DNA of 64,000 bases, taken from assembly GCA_001579985.1 (NCBI GenBank), contig LRSR01008390.1:1-64000 (forward strand), read 5' to 3'. The notes below the pieces were generated by a model, which was not told the origin of the DNA, did not search any database, and saw only the letters and a program-made list of their open reading frames with translations. The stretch is from Hypsibius dujardini (taxonomy: Eukaryota; Tardigrada; Eutardigrada; Parachela; Hypsibiidae). Numbering within the stretch: position 1 is the stretch's first letter; every line of letters begins with the position of its first letter. This document shows, in pieces, positions 1 to 10,542 of the stretch. The translations under genes and the position numbers were made by a program.

Positions 1-360
1 CAGTTTATTTCTCTAACGGTCTTTACTATCAGTCTAATAAACTTGTTAACTATCCAACTTACGGTTGGTAGACCTAACACACAGCTGCTTACTTTCTCGC
101 CCTCTCCTTTCCTTAATGAAAACGTCTAATACTTCAACTCACTTATTCCCAGACAAACGGTTGGGGGGGGGGGGGAGGGGGGTTCCACAAAATGCGCACT
201 TTGCATGGTGTGCACTTTGTATGGTATATAATCTGATGGTGTGCGTATGTGCCGTACCGTCCGTAATAATATTCCGTAATAATAATAATAATGGAGATTA
301 AGGCCATTTAATGTCGCACAAGTCGTTTTAATGTTACAAACTAAAATAATCCCTGCTTAC

Positions 361-2074
361 CGGTAATTCCGGCCACACCGGTCAGAATGTTTCCAAAGCC
401 ACTGACTATGCAGGTCTCTCCGACGGTCGGCTGACGGTTCTTCATGCAGAGCATACAAGCGCAAGGCTTGTTGTCGATGTCGATGGCGTTGGTGAGGCTG
501 AGCACGGCGATGTCGTTGTCGTTGGTCCCGTCGTTGTACTGCGGATGAAGAGTCGCTGCGGACACGGAGAACGTTTCGGTGCAGTCGTCTTGACTGTCAC
601 TTCCGGATGAGGATGCGCGGTCATTTGGCATGCCCACGATCACCTTAAACGCCGAGACCTGCAACTGATCCCTAAACAAAAACAAATGAAGGTGAAGTTT
701 ATCTTTCAGCTTCAGGACAAACTCAGAGCAAATGAAGGGATGGCAAAAAGCACAATAAAAAATAAACCCAAAATGAACTAGAACTTTTCAGTTTAGTACC
801 TAATATTCCTTTTAAATTAGTCATTCACTAATTAGTCAATTAAAACTTGCCAGTTTTTTAGACAAATAAAATAAAAACAAATTAGTTGATTAAATCTGTT
901 TTTATCATCTCTTTTTAAACATTTGTTCTGTACAAAGTAAACCCACCGAGATACCGCATCTAAAAGACACTGACCGACGGTCAGGACCGTTCGAGTGCCC
1001 ACAATGGCGCCGGAACATGTTTGTTTCACACCTGACGGCGTTGTGGCAGTTATCAGTACCTGAAACACATTTATAGCGGTATAACTATTTCCAAGTTAAA
1101 GCCAGGGCGCACTGCACTGGCGCACTATACTGGCGCACTGCACTGGCACACTGCACTGGCGCACTGCACTGGCGCACTGCACTGGCGCACTGCACTGGCG
1201 CACTGCACTGGCGCACTACACTGGCACACTGCACTGGCGCACTGCACTGGCGCACTCGAACGCCAGTGTAGGCGCTTGTGTAGTGCGCTTGTGCAGTGCG
1301 CGTTTTGTGACGTGCCAATAAAAAGTATCATACCTGCCAACAAAAGCGGGAAGTGCTCGCCGACGGGTTCACCACCAACGGTGCAATCGTCGATGTCGTA
1401 GTAGTCGTGGTCGTCTTTATAGATTTCACTCTGACCGCTTTCGGGGGTGAACTTTTAGCGGTAGTTCGAGTGGTTGTTGCGGACGTCGAACTAACCAAAC
1501 TTTCACCTGTTGCCGATTCTTTGGCACCATTCTGGATCTTCCGTCGTTTTGGATTTCTAAAACTCCGCCCCTCCACATCGATCCACTCCACCTCCTCCTC
1601 TTCCTCACTCCCGATTCCGTCCTCCTCCAGCGCATCATCTCGTTGAATCCTTCGAATATTTCTTAGCGCTGAAAACTGACCTAAAAAGTAAAAGTAAAAA
1701 AATTCACGCCAAATTTGGAAAAAAAATTTGGAAATTTGGAATTTTTTTTGCCGCTTTATTCGTTGAATTCATCACAAGTTACCGGCTAATCCAAACGAAT
1801 CGATTAAAAGATCTCCAGTCAGTCCGCACACTTTGAAAGGGTCGAGTGAAGTGGAAGAAATGTTTTTCCGTTTTTTCGTATTTGGCTCGGAAGTGGTTGT
1901 CGTTGTATCCGTGGTCGTATCCGTTGTGGAAGTGGTCACCGTCGGTCTGAATCGTCGGACGCCCCCGACGCCCTTACCGCTGATGATTTTGAAGCCGGAA
2001 ACGTGAGAAGATGTGATCCATAAAGTTGAAATGAAGAAGCCCAACAGGACGAACCGAGAAATGAAATTAGCCAT
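361..2074 (-). CDS. trypsin-like serine protease homologue, 5' part (gene continues past left edge)
   Basis: Four exons on the minus strand join in phase: 2074-1783, 1680-1334, 1059-947 and 671-361. The ATG at 2074 opens a hydrophobic signal peptide, followed by a Thr/Ser-rich, acidic and basic linker of about 190 residues, then an S1 peptidase fold: WQVLI, the CSGAIVG segment, and NDIAVL around the catalytic Asp. Where the family has AAHC, this protein has VGQC, so the catalytic His is Gln. No IVGG-type activation site is visible before WQV. The exon carrying the nucleophile Ser and the 3' end are not found in 1-360 and must lie outside the window. Known family: catalytically dead clip/trypsin homologues act as secreted cofactors or binding proteins; that role here is inference. 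Introns are 275, 274 and 102 bases. Confidence 0.8.
1105..1257. repeat. minisatellite in protease intron 2
   Basis: Tandem copies of a roughly 13-base unit GGCGCACTGCACT, with single-base variants (TATACTGG, CACACTGC), fill about 150 bases of the intron between the linker exon and the first catalytic exon of the protease homologue. Confidence 0.9.
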
Positions 2075-2090
2075 CAGCGTTTGAAAATGT

Positions 2091-2120
2091 CGTTAATCGT
2101 TAATCGTTAATCGTTAATCG
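2091..2120. repeat. short tandem repeat (GTTAATC)4
   Basis: Four head-to-tail copies of a 7-base unit lie just upstream of the protease homologue start codon, in its likely 5' leader. The array is too short and internal to be a telomere. Confidence 0.8.
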
Positions 2121-2791
2121 CGGAAAAGAACACGATTCTTGCTTGTCCATTTCTCTGTCTGTGTCTGCAGTCGGTTTTTTCCTCTCGCAAGAGGTTTCGG
2201 CCTTCACGCTGTTCGATGACACGGAGTACAATGTGCGACTGTGTCTGTGTTCACTCTTCTTTTGGAAAGATTTTTTGGCGTAAATGTCAAATTAGAGCAA
2301 TAGACAGAATGGAGAGTGCTTTTTGTCTGCTCTTCATGCGGCAAAAAAGCCTGATAAAGCTCTTTTATCACGCTCACTTTATGTATTTGTTCGTACCGAA
2401 TTGTGGCCGACTCACTCTGTTCAAATCAAGATCTGAAAATTAAATAAAAATTAAACAAAAATCAAAACACGTGACCAGTTTTGATTTTAATTCGAATTAA
2501 AAATAATTATACTTAAAATGAAAAATTCGTCTCCCACTATTCCAAATTTAAATTGAATTAAAATCACTGTTGATTTAAAATTGTGTTATAGATGAAATTA
2601 GAAAATCATTATATGACTAGAGGCGTCTGATTTTAAATTGAAATAAAATTGGTTTAATTTAAAATAAAAAGCCGTAAAAAGGGCTATTTTTAGTCATTAT
2701 TTAAGTTAATCTAACCAAATTCCGACATCGTTTGAGGGTTCGAGGCGCCATGGTGCTGCCACCTTGCGGGTGTTCGTGGTATTCGTCTAAT
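2121..2791. other. intergenic, no gene seen
   Basis: AT-rich DNA between the protease homologue and a small transposon. Short open frames occur but have no start context, splice sites or family similarity that I can recognise. Confidence 0.5.
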
Positions 2792-2793
2792 TA

Positions 2794-3072
2794 CCGTATT
2801 CCCCCGATCTCAAGGGACAGTTAAGCCCCACCCCTCCAGTCATCGGTTGACTGTTCAATCGGATTCACTGTGTCGTGATTGGTTGAAATTTAAGCGGAAC
2901 TTGGCAGCGATTGATTGATTGATCAAGCGGGATTTCTCGACGCACAAATTAGATTGATTGATTGATTGATTGTAGGTAAACAATAGCAAACGGTGATGAA
3001 CAGACAAGATCCGGGGTGGATCAAATTAACTGGTAGGGCAAAAAAGTGTCCCTTGAGATCGGGGGAATACGG
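2794..3072. mobile_element. MITE with 26-bp perfect terminal inverted repeats, TA target duplication
   Basis: The left end starts CCGTATTCCCCCGATCTCAA and the right end (3047-3072) is its reverse complement over 26 bases. A TA dinucleotide flanks each side (2792-2793 and 3073-3074), as expected of a Tc1/mariner or pogo type non-autonomous element. The 279-base interior has no coding potential and contains runs of GATT repeats. The perfect termini suggest a fairly recent insertion. Confidence 0.85.
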
Positions 3073-3074
3073 TA

Positions 3075-3863
3075 ATCCGTGATGTAAAAGAGAAGGATTT
3101 TTCGTTTTTCACATTACCGATTTAATATGAAGTTTGTAAATATGTATACTTTAAATGCCAATTATTTAAAAGTATTTTTATCGTTGTACAATTATAAATC
3201 TGAAGGAATTAAAGTGTACAGGAAGTACTCTGTGAAATGTGGGTGATAATGAACCACCGCAAAACCTAAATTCTCAATTGGATTGGGAGAGGAGCATCAA
3301 GCGTGGGCACTGGCCACAATATTTGACTGCCTAAATTTGAGCCAGTTTGAGAGCCGCTGCAAGTATAACAGTCCATATGAAAACCAACTCTAAACTTTCC
3401 AGTCAAGAAAAACGGCCACGTGTGTAGAAATATACAGCCGTACACAACCGCAGTAGAAACCGCACGCTTTCCCCGCACGGTTTCCCCAAACGATAGAACA
3501 AGTAATTCACGCTCCATCAGTGACGCGCTCACTCCAAATAAACCGATTGATTTCAACCGAGCTGCGTCTCAAACAACACCCAGACAGATTGCTTGCCTGA
3601 CCGAGTCAAGCCTTTTAACTCGTACACTGCATTGCTTCGGTAGACCGCCCGATTGAAGTGACCTGACTCGGTTGGCATGCATTCCGTCTGTGTGGATATT
3701 TTGAATATCAGAAACGGCTTTACGTAAGCACATTTTTCCCCATTTCACACGCTGTTCGTGTGTTTTATCTCCTCGCTCTCTTTCTCTCTTTTTATTCGCG
3801 GCGTCTTATTTAGATCTCTGAATTTTGTCCCCGGAATTGTGTCAAGGGGAGAAGGGGGGAATA
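3075..3863. other. intergenic and 5' region of the DNAJB gene
   Basis: No convincing gene. The last 130 bases before the ATG at 3864 are pyrimidine-rich (CTCTCTTTCTCTC) and probably form the promoter-proximal region and leader of the DNAJB12/14 gene. Confidence 0.4.
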
Positions 3864-5388
3864 ATGTCGACGTCGGATATGAATCGGGATGAGAGTCAGC
3901 GGTGCGTGCAGCTCGCTGTCAAATGCATGGAAGGAGGAAACGAGGAAAAAGCCATTCGACTGCTCCAGAAATCGATCCGACTCTGCCCCAACTCCACCGC
4001 ACAGGGTGAGCACACACATCCTTTGCCAAATAAAACTCAATAATACATCCACTTTCAAAATGGCTGCCAGTGTGGGGGAAGGGAGGGGAGAATTAGAGTT
4101 GGCTTTTTTGGTTGAATTAAATGGAACATTTTTGAAATAGCGAGATCGTAGACTCCTTCCTCTTTGGTCCTGCGATTGCTTGGTTGATTGACTTTCTTCA
4201 CTAATCTGCTGCTTATTTCGTGGCTGACGCGTGGTTCATTGATTGACTGATTGTTTGTTTCTTTAATGACGTGTATTCGTGACTTGTAATTTGATTGATT
4301 GATTCTTTACTGACGTGTATTCGTGACGTGTGATGTGATTGATTGGCTGATTGTTTGTTTGTTCATTGACGTGTATGCGTGGCGTATGCTTCGATTGATT
4401 GATTGATTGATTCTTTAGTGACGTGGATTCGTGACGTGTGATGTGATTGATTGACTGATTGTTTGTTCGTTCACTGACGTGTATGCGTGGCGTATGCTTC
4501 GATTGATTGATTGATTGTTTCTTTAGTGACGATTCATTTTAAGGAAATATGAAGTAATCAGCTGGGATTTTTTTTACTCAGCCGTCTGAATTGTTTGATT
4601 GATCTATTGTTTCTGGTGTTTGATTGCTTGATTGTCCCTGACTTTTGGTTGATTTCTCTTAAAGGGTACGATTTCATTTTTAATTATCGAGTCGATTTTA
4701 ACTATAGAAAAGTAAAAGGAATTCAAATGAATTATTTTCATATTTAAAATTGAAAATGGCATTTTAAAATTAATAAATAAAATAAACTACAAATAACGCT
4801 TTGCTTAATAATTTTTTTATGTTTTTTTTTATCTGTTTCAGGTTTATTGAACGAGATTCAAAAACTGAAAAATGAAGCATCTCAGCAGGAGCCGGCGGCC
4901 AGCGATGAAAAGGAAAACCAAAAAGAGCGTAATCCGTCTGGCGGAAGAACACGATCTCGTTCCCCTTCCGGTACACGTCAACGCAAAAAGGCCAACCACT
5001 CATCCCAGGCCAGTCCAGAGTACACCGAGTCCCGACCTGGCTCGGACTCTCATAAAGACTACTCCGATGAGCAGCTACAGGCCGTGCTAAGGGTAAAAAA
5101 ATGCACCACATTCTACCAGGTTCTCTTCATGGAGAAGGATTCCTTCTCAGAGGTGATCTTAAAGAAACAGTACCGGAAGTTGGCGCTGGTGTTGCATCCG
5201 GATAAAAACAAGGCTCCTGGTACGGTCTCAAGTTGGAACTAGACAGTTGTCTGTCTGCCTGTCTGTCTACGTGTCTGTCTGTCTGGCTGTCTGTCTGCTT
5301 GTCTGTCTGCCTGTCTGTCTGTCTGTCTGTTTGTCTGGCTGTCTGTCTGGCTGTCTGTCTGTCCGTCTGTCTGTCCGTCCGTCTGTCA

Positions 5389-5430
<42 letters not shown>

Positions 5431-6259
5431 AACCGAGATGATGTTTAGGTTCGGGGGAGGCCTTCAAGATTGTCGGCAAAGCCTACGCCGTCCTCTCGAA
5501 TCCCCAAAAGAAGTCCGACTACGACGCCGGCGGCGAAAATTACGAGACAGTCCAGCATAACCCACATTTCGCTCGCCAACAAGGCAGGAGAAGATACTAC
5601 CGCAGCGGAAACTTCATGTTCTTCGAAGACGAAGCCTCGGCCGACGACATTTTCAACATGTTCTTCGGGCAGGGGTTTAATCGATTCGCCGAACATGACG
5701 AGGACGATGGCCACCGACATGGCGTTCACGCACGTCGTGCTGATCCTAATGCAGGTTAGTCTGTCTGTCTGTCTGTCTGTCTGTTTTTCTGTCTGTCTGT
5801 CACCCTAATCTTTCATGTATCTAAGTTTGTCTCCCTTCTCTTTCAGCTCGGCATTCCAGCGGTTTCACCCTCTTTCTCCAGCTCTCACCCCTCCTCCTCT
5901 TTCTCGGCCTAAGCCTTCTCTCATCCCTCACCTACACCGAACCGGTCTACAACCTCCAGCAGTCCCTCAAGTATCCCCACCAGTACCTGACCCGTAACCT
6001 CGACGTACGCTTCTACTTGAAAGACGACATCCACACCAAACTCACCAATAAAGAGATGCTGACGATCGAGACGAGTGTGGAGGAGCTTTACCTCAACAAC
6101 CTCAAGGAATCGTGCGTGCGTGAACGCGCCTACAAGGAGAACGTCATGTGGCGTGGCCGGCTTTATGGAGATCATAAACTCGTCCAAAAAGGCCGGGAAC
6201 TGGAGACACCGTCGTGTGAAACGCTTTCTCGGGCTTATAACAAATTAGCTTCAGTCTGA
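3864..6259 (+). CDS. DNAJB14: DNAJB12/DNAJB14-type ER membrane J-protein, complete
   Basis: Exons 3864-4005, 4842-5219, 5449-5754 and 5847-6259 join in phase to 412 residues, close to vertebrate DNAJB12/B14 length. The first 47 residues are a short helical repeat typical of this subfamily, followed by a charged Arg/Ser-rich linker and the J domain (about 130-195) with HPD at about 166-168, which is needed to stimulate Hsp70 ATPase. A Gly/Phe-rich, acidic region follows, then one membrane segment (about 282-303) and the conserved C-terminal DUF1977-type domain ending in RAYNKLASV. Known role: tail-anchored ER co-chaperone with its J domain in the cytosol, working with Hsp70 in ER-associated degradation and membrane-protein quality control. 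Introns 2 and 3 are largely (GTCT)n. This is the only full copy; its 3' part has been copied five or six times downstream. B12 and B14 cannot be told apart here. Confidence 0.93.
4265..4530. repeat. minisatellite in DNAJB intron 1
   Basis: Tandem units of about 60, arranged as longer units near 120 bases, combine GATTGATTGATT runs with TGACGTGTATTCGTGACGTG-like segments. The downstream DNAJB copies that begin in intron 1 start after this array. Confidence 0.75.
5232..5430. repeat. (GTCT)n microsatellite, DNAJB intron 2
   Basis: About 200 bases of GTCT repeats with GCCT and GTTT variants occupy nearly all of the intron between the two J-domain exons. A matching tract is present in intron 3, which makes recombination between the two introns plausible. 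Confidence 0.95.
5757..5800. repeat. (GTCT)n microsatellite, DNAJB intron 3
   Basis: A short GTCT run at the 5' end of the 92-base intron before the membrane-segment exon. The same position is expanded in several downstream copies. Confidence 0.9.
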
Positions 6260-6902
6260 TTTTTTGGTTTATAACAATCTTGTCTGGACACAAAAAGTTG
6301 TTACGTTTTTGTCGCTATTTAAAGCGGTATTCCGAATTATTTGTTCGAACTTGTGGCTGTCCTGTGTTTTCAGACATTTGCTTTCGAGGAACCGGTTGCG
6401 TGTTTCTTGATTATTCTTTCTCTCGGCTTTGTGGTTTCTGTGCTGAAATTGTTGCTTTGTGCTTCTATTCTGTGTTATAATTAACTAATTCGCATCTTTA
6501 TGACATTGGTAATATCTTTTCGCATGGCGCCTGCACTCGATGAAATGAGAGAAAAATGATTTTCTCCAAAATGAGATCATAGTTATGTAAGTGCGCTTAT
6601 TGCTCACAACCTCCGTCGGAATTAGATACGAGTACAAGTGAACCGAGGAAGATTGCGCATATCTTCAGCCAGGACGAATTTGGTCCTCTTTGTTTCCTTC
6701 GACGTTGTAGCAAGTCCTTGTTATAAATTGTGCAAATAAATTTACAGTCTTCAACATCGCTTCTAGCATTGCAAACGTTTAAACTGCGAAGAGTAATCTC
6801 TTTGGGTCGAACTTCATTGGGTGTAGCTAATAATTTCTCTGCTTCCTCTACAATCCTTGCCTGCCTGTAATACCTCTTTACTCTTCGATCTGGCGTGCTA
6901 GA
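6260..6902 (+). promoter_or_regulatory. DNAJB 3' flank / kinase 5' flank, conserved spacer copy 1
   Basis: This spacer recurs between every DNAJB remnant and kinase start (10543, 17297, 24483, 33178, 55221). Shared landmarks in order are the TAACTAATTCGCATCT segment, GGCGCCTGCACTCGATGAAA, CTCACAACCTCCGTCGGA, CTTCCATATCGCTTC-like sequence, AACTGCGAGGAGTAACCTC, and a pyrimidine-rich TTGCCTGCC stretch just before the ATG. It probably contains the DNAJB 3' UTR plus the kinase promoter and leader; that division is inference. Confidence 0.6.
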
Positions 6903-7018
6903 TGGATGAACATGGATCTGATTCATCCATGGAGGAAGTCATGGATGAAATCGGGGAGAGGAAATACGATATCGTTTCACAGACAGCGATGGTTTGAAAA
7001 ATGCCTGTCGTCCTATCG
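6903..7018 (+). pseudogene. K0: truncated kinase 5' end
   Basis: Matches the first 35-40 codons of K1, K3 and K7 (MDEHGSDSS, VMDEIG, DGLKNACRP). One base is missing in the run corresponding to GTTTTC, shifting the frame, and the kinase similarity stops at 7018. About 100 unrelated bases and a GTCT run follow. It is a dead stub left by the rearrangement that made the array. Confidence 0.85.
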
Positions 7019-7121
7019 GTAAATCTTTTATTTCCTATGAGCAAAGTTCGGGCTGCACTCTCGCCTGTTGGATTCTCAAACTCTAGGCAAAAAAAACTAC
7101 ATATCCTAACAATCTTGAGAC

Positions 7122-7123
7122 AG

Positions 7124-7166
<43 letters not shown>
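7122..7166. repeat. (GTCT)n microsatellite at duplication junction
   Basis: About eleven perfect GTCT units. To their left is unrelated sequence; immediately to their right is the tail of the DNAJB last exon, so this tract marks a breakpoint. Confidence 0.9.
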
Positions 7167-7167
<1 letters not shown>

Positions 7168-7198
7168 GCGGGCTTATAACAAATTGGCTCCAGTGTGA
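7167..7198 (+). pseudogene. DNAJB last-exon tail fragment
   Basis: Encodes only SRAYNKLAPV and a TGA, the last ten codons of the DNAJB gene with one change, directly abutting a GTCT tract. The rest of the gene is absent. Confidence 0.85.
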
Positions 7199-7620
7199 GT
7201 TTTTGGTTTCTGTGTTTTCTGTGTAATAATTAACTAATTCGCATCTCTGTGACATTGTTAATATCCAACGAATCGTTTTGTATGGCGCCTGCACTTGATG
7301 GTAAAGTCCTTATCACTTACAACCTCCGTCGGAGTTAGTGTATAAATAAATCGAGGAAGATTGCGCACGTTTGCTTGCAGTTCATTGTGATATAAATACC
7401 TTCAGCCAGGATAACTTCGTCCTCTCTGTTTATTATGACTTTGAAACACGTGCGCTTCGCTTAAGAAAAGTTGTGCAAATGACTTTTCGATCTTCCGTAT
7501 TGCTTCCTATACTGCAAACCTTTAAACGGCGAGAAGTAACCTCTTTGAACTTCCTTGGGAGTTGTGTACGCTAGCTATAATTTCCTTGCTACCTCTATCA
7601 TCATTGTTTGCCTCTTAATA
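7199..7620 (+). other. spacer copy without a kinase gene
   Basis: Resembles the spacer found upstream of the kinase genes (the TTAACTAATTCGCATCTC segment, CAACCTCCGTCGGAGTTAG, AAACGGCGAGAAGTAACCTC) but is shortened and is followed by no kinase. It is a remnant of a deleted unit. Confidence 0.7.
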
Positions 7621-7818
7621 CCTTTTATTTATTTATTGCCCACCTCCCTCCCTCCGGTCCTGTGACAAGGGGTCTTGGATTCGATTTGCAATGTCCCTAA
7701 ACGAGCCCTGCCCTCGAAAAATAAGTGGCTGATGCCAATCTCTTCCAGATGAAATTTTTGGATGGAATAGTGTACTGGAGTTTACTATATGGCTAGAACA
7801 AAGGCCCAAAAAAGGTGT

Positions 7819-8860
7819 TGGTTGGTTGGTTGGTTTAATTGCTTAACGTCGCATTGCACCGGAAATAACTCTCCGCTCGAAGCAGCGACACTTTCTCAAA
7901 TAGAAAATAACCCCACCAAAGAAGACATTAGCAATCAGTAAAAAAATAATAATAAGGGAAATAGGACGGGCGAAAACGGAAAAATGAAAACCGGTACTAG
8001 TAAGCACTGTATATTTAGGCAAAAAGAGACAAATAGCGATCAAGCGAGTACTCTTTCACGCAGGAAAGTTGGGTCTACTGCACTGACTGCAAGCTGTTCT
8101 CAAAGGAATCAACAGTTAAATAAGCTTCCGGTGGCAAAGGGAGATAATTCCATATTCGGTCAACAAGGTGGGCGAAAGATCGAGTAGAGGCCGAAATAGA
8201 CGTTCCATTTCCGTTGAAGATCTGGCAGTGGAGTTGAATTGCTCTCGAGTGGTCCATGATTTTTCCAATCTGTCGAGTATTACCTGAAACAGCAGAGACG
8301 GCAGTAACTGGAAAGACGTAGGGTTGAAAGAGCAAGTCACCAAGTGGAATTTTGTTGAAGATGAGCTTGTAGGCCAACATCAGAGACTGTTTCAGCCTCC
8401 GCAGGAAGAGAGGTTGCCATCCAAGCTGCCTCAACTGGTGACAGTACCGCTCATCCGATGAAGTGTCCGGTATCCGGCCGAGATTTAGAGTCCGTAGAAA
8501 ACGCTTGACACACTCTTCCAGGGAGTCGATCAGGAGCTTTTTGCGAGCATTTACAGCAACCGCACAGTAGTCTAGAAGAGGCAGTACGAGACTTCGAAAG
8601 AGAGTAATGCGGGCACGTTGGCACGAGCGGGAAAATAAGGACTGTAAAAAGCGAATGCGTTGGTTTGCTTTAGCCACTACCAGCCCCGTGTGGATCTTCC
8701 AGGAGAGGCTTTGGTCGATGTGGACACCCAGATATTTTGTTGACTCGGCTTGGAGAATATTCACTCCGTTGAGGTAGTACGTCGGGATGGTGGATCGGTC
8801 GGGTTTCCTAGACAGCCGGATATGCACAGATTTTTCCGGATTGAAAGAGAGCTTTTTTGA
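7819..8860 (-). mobile_element. 5'-truncated LINE (CR1/L2-like), 3' end of reverse transcriptase ORF
   Basis: On the minus strand an open frame runs from 8860 to 8075 and encodes the end of a non-LTR reverse transcriptase: LSFNPEKS, YLGVHIDQSLSW, and LFRSLVLPLLDYC, followed by the usual basic tail. A 3' UTR of about 250 bases ends in a (CCAA)n-like tail at 7819-7835, as in CR1-related LINEs. The insertion is defined by the paralogous block: at 53420-53440 the flanking sequences are continuous without it. No clear target duplication is seen. The frame is open to its stop, so the insertion is recent relative to the block duplication, or the other copy lost it (less likely). Confidence 0.85.
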
Positions 8861-9690
8861 CTAAGAATGATACACCCTCCCCGTATTGTATCATCTCTCA
8901 CCCATGAGGAAGGCGTGACGACCGTCAATCCCGGCGGAGTGTTCAGGGCGATGTCCGTTTTCGCCACCAGCGGGTAGATCACCCACTGCAGAAGTGTGAT
9001 CACAAAGAGTAGACACAGGGCAAGTATGGTTATGGTCACTCCAGCTCCTCGATTATCCTGCAGATGATGCTTATGCGTTGGCTCCACTGAGTGGCCCTGG
9101 TGGTAGACGCTACTTGAAGCATCAGTACGTTTCGTTGACACCTCCACCGCCCCGCTCGCTCGATGACGGGTCACGCCCACCTGTGATATTTGAGGCAAAA
9201 CAATACGACTAAAAACACGCTTACTATATTAGCCTTTTAGTACCAATTAAATTTGATTTTTCGACGGATTAGTTTAAATATGAAATAGCGTACCCGCCTT
9301 GACTGCGATAGCTGAATAACAAGTAACAATACACACACAAGCGATCGCAATGAAAAGACCTTTTTAAACTGCACATAAGCCCAGGAATAGACCTTGATAA
9401 TGTAGCAGCAGTCTTAGATGAGATTAAAGCCAAAATCCACTCCGATGTGGAAAATGGTAGACCCATGTAAATGATCACAACAACCCAAGGCATAGCGACT
9501 AGAACTGCCGTACATGCACGAGTATGAACTCAGACGATACGGTTGGCGACCACAATGGCGAAAAAACGATGAAGCGCCAGAGTGACAAAAACGTCCACGA
9601 AGCAGATGATGTTGTAGCCGAACGCGACGAACTGGCATAAAGGGTCGTAAGCTGGCAAGGCTAAGAAATTCGGTAGATCAACGAGACAAC
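8861..9690 (-). pseudogene. rhodopsin-like GPCR pseudogene, copy 1
   Basis: From 9690 (acceptor at 9692-9691) the minus strand reads a receptor from TM2-3 onward: DPLCQFVAFGYN, a TM3 end LALHRFF in the DRY position, and NRIV followed by TGA. The same frame then continues through TM4 (AVLVAMPWVVVIIY). Farther on, 9198-8886 encodes a TM6-like segment NRGAGVTITILALC with WVIYPL. The TM5 part is eroded and the LINE cuts off the end. The TGA after NRIV is also in the paralogue at 53.4-54.3 kb, so the gene was already dead before duplication. Confidence 0.75.
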
Positions 9691-10024
9691 CTAGAATTTT
9701 AAATGCAACATTAGATTTTTATCCTTGAGATTTTTTGCTATGTAAATTCTTTTTTTCGGATCTGCTGCCTTTTCAACACCGCCAAGAGGGTGTCGTTGAG
9801 CCAGGAAATGATTAAGTTCCCGCGAGAGGTAAAGTTTCAGTCAGCGGTGAAGTTCTCGCTAAAGGATTCCATGGTTTGTGATTGCGGTGGAGTTATCCCA
9901 CTCAAAAAAGGAGAACAAACAGGGGATTTTATATCCCGGTTCCACTGGGATATTTTTTCACTGTAAAGGGAATTTTAATTCATGGTTACGCTTTGTTTAG
10001 TGATTTTCATTTTAAGTAAATAAG
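9691..10024. other. non-coding part of the duplicated block
   Basis: Closely matched by 54267-54595. Contains a stretch near 9880-10000 with TCACTGTAAAGGGA, similar to ends of foldback elements elsewhere in the window. No gene seen. Confidence 0.5.
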
Positions 10025-10542
10025 CAGAAGTAAAATTAGCCAGGCGGGATTTTTTCTCGTGATGCCTGAATTGATTAAGTGACTAATTATTACTGGTGTT
10101 TGATTTTATGATGTCTATCTGTCAGTTCATTTCCCTGTTTGTCTCCGTGTGTCTGTGTGTCAGCCTGTCTGTCTGTCTGTTCATCCCTCTGCCTGTGTAT
10201 ATATTTGCCTGTTGTTCTGTCTCTTTGTCTGTCTGTCTATCGCCTCAGTGTTTTATGTATCCAAGTTTATATCCCTTTCCTTTTCAGCTCGGCATTCCAG
10301 CGATTTCACCCTCTTTCTCCAGCTCTCACCCCCCTCCTCTTTTTCGGCCTCTCATTCTTCATTTACGGCTTAACCTCAACAACCTCAAGGAGTCGTGCGT
10401 GCATGAATGCGCCTACAAGGAGAACGTCATGTGGCGTGGTCGTCTTTATGGGAATCATAAACTCGTCCAAAAAGGCCGAGAACTGGAGACACCGTCATGT
10501 GATACGCCCACGCGAGCTTTTAAAAAAATTGCTTCAGCCTGA
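10025..10542 (+). pseudogene. DNAJB copy B (intron 1 piece plus deleted last exon)
   Basis: Begins with sequence like DNAJB intron 1 (the GGGATTTTTTCTCGTGATGCC segment), jumps to a GTCT tract, then a last-exon copy from 10288. That exon keeps the membrane-segment start and the C-terminal codons NNLKESC to the stop at 10540-10542, but about 190 bases in the middle are deleted and the first half is frameshifted. The identical deletion junction in copy F (54956) shows B and F are sisters. The J domain is absent, so it cannot act as a co-chaperone. Confidence 0.85.

Noticed and set aside
2091-2120. (GTTAATC)n as an interstitial telomere
   Set aside because: Only four units, AT-rich without the G-run of telomere repeats, and placed in a gene leader.
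5233-5448. Open frames rich in CLSV repeats in this and other GTCT tracts (7001-7198, 15738-15995, 16406-16926, 42000-42270) and their antisense RQTD frames
   Set aside because: The frames are open only because a tetranucleotide repeat lacks stops in several frames; they lie in introns or junctions and have no start context or conservation.
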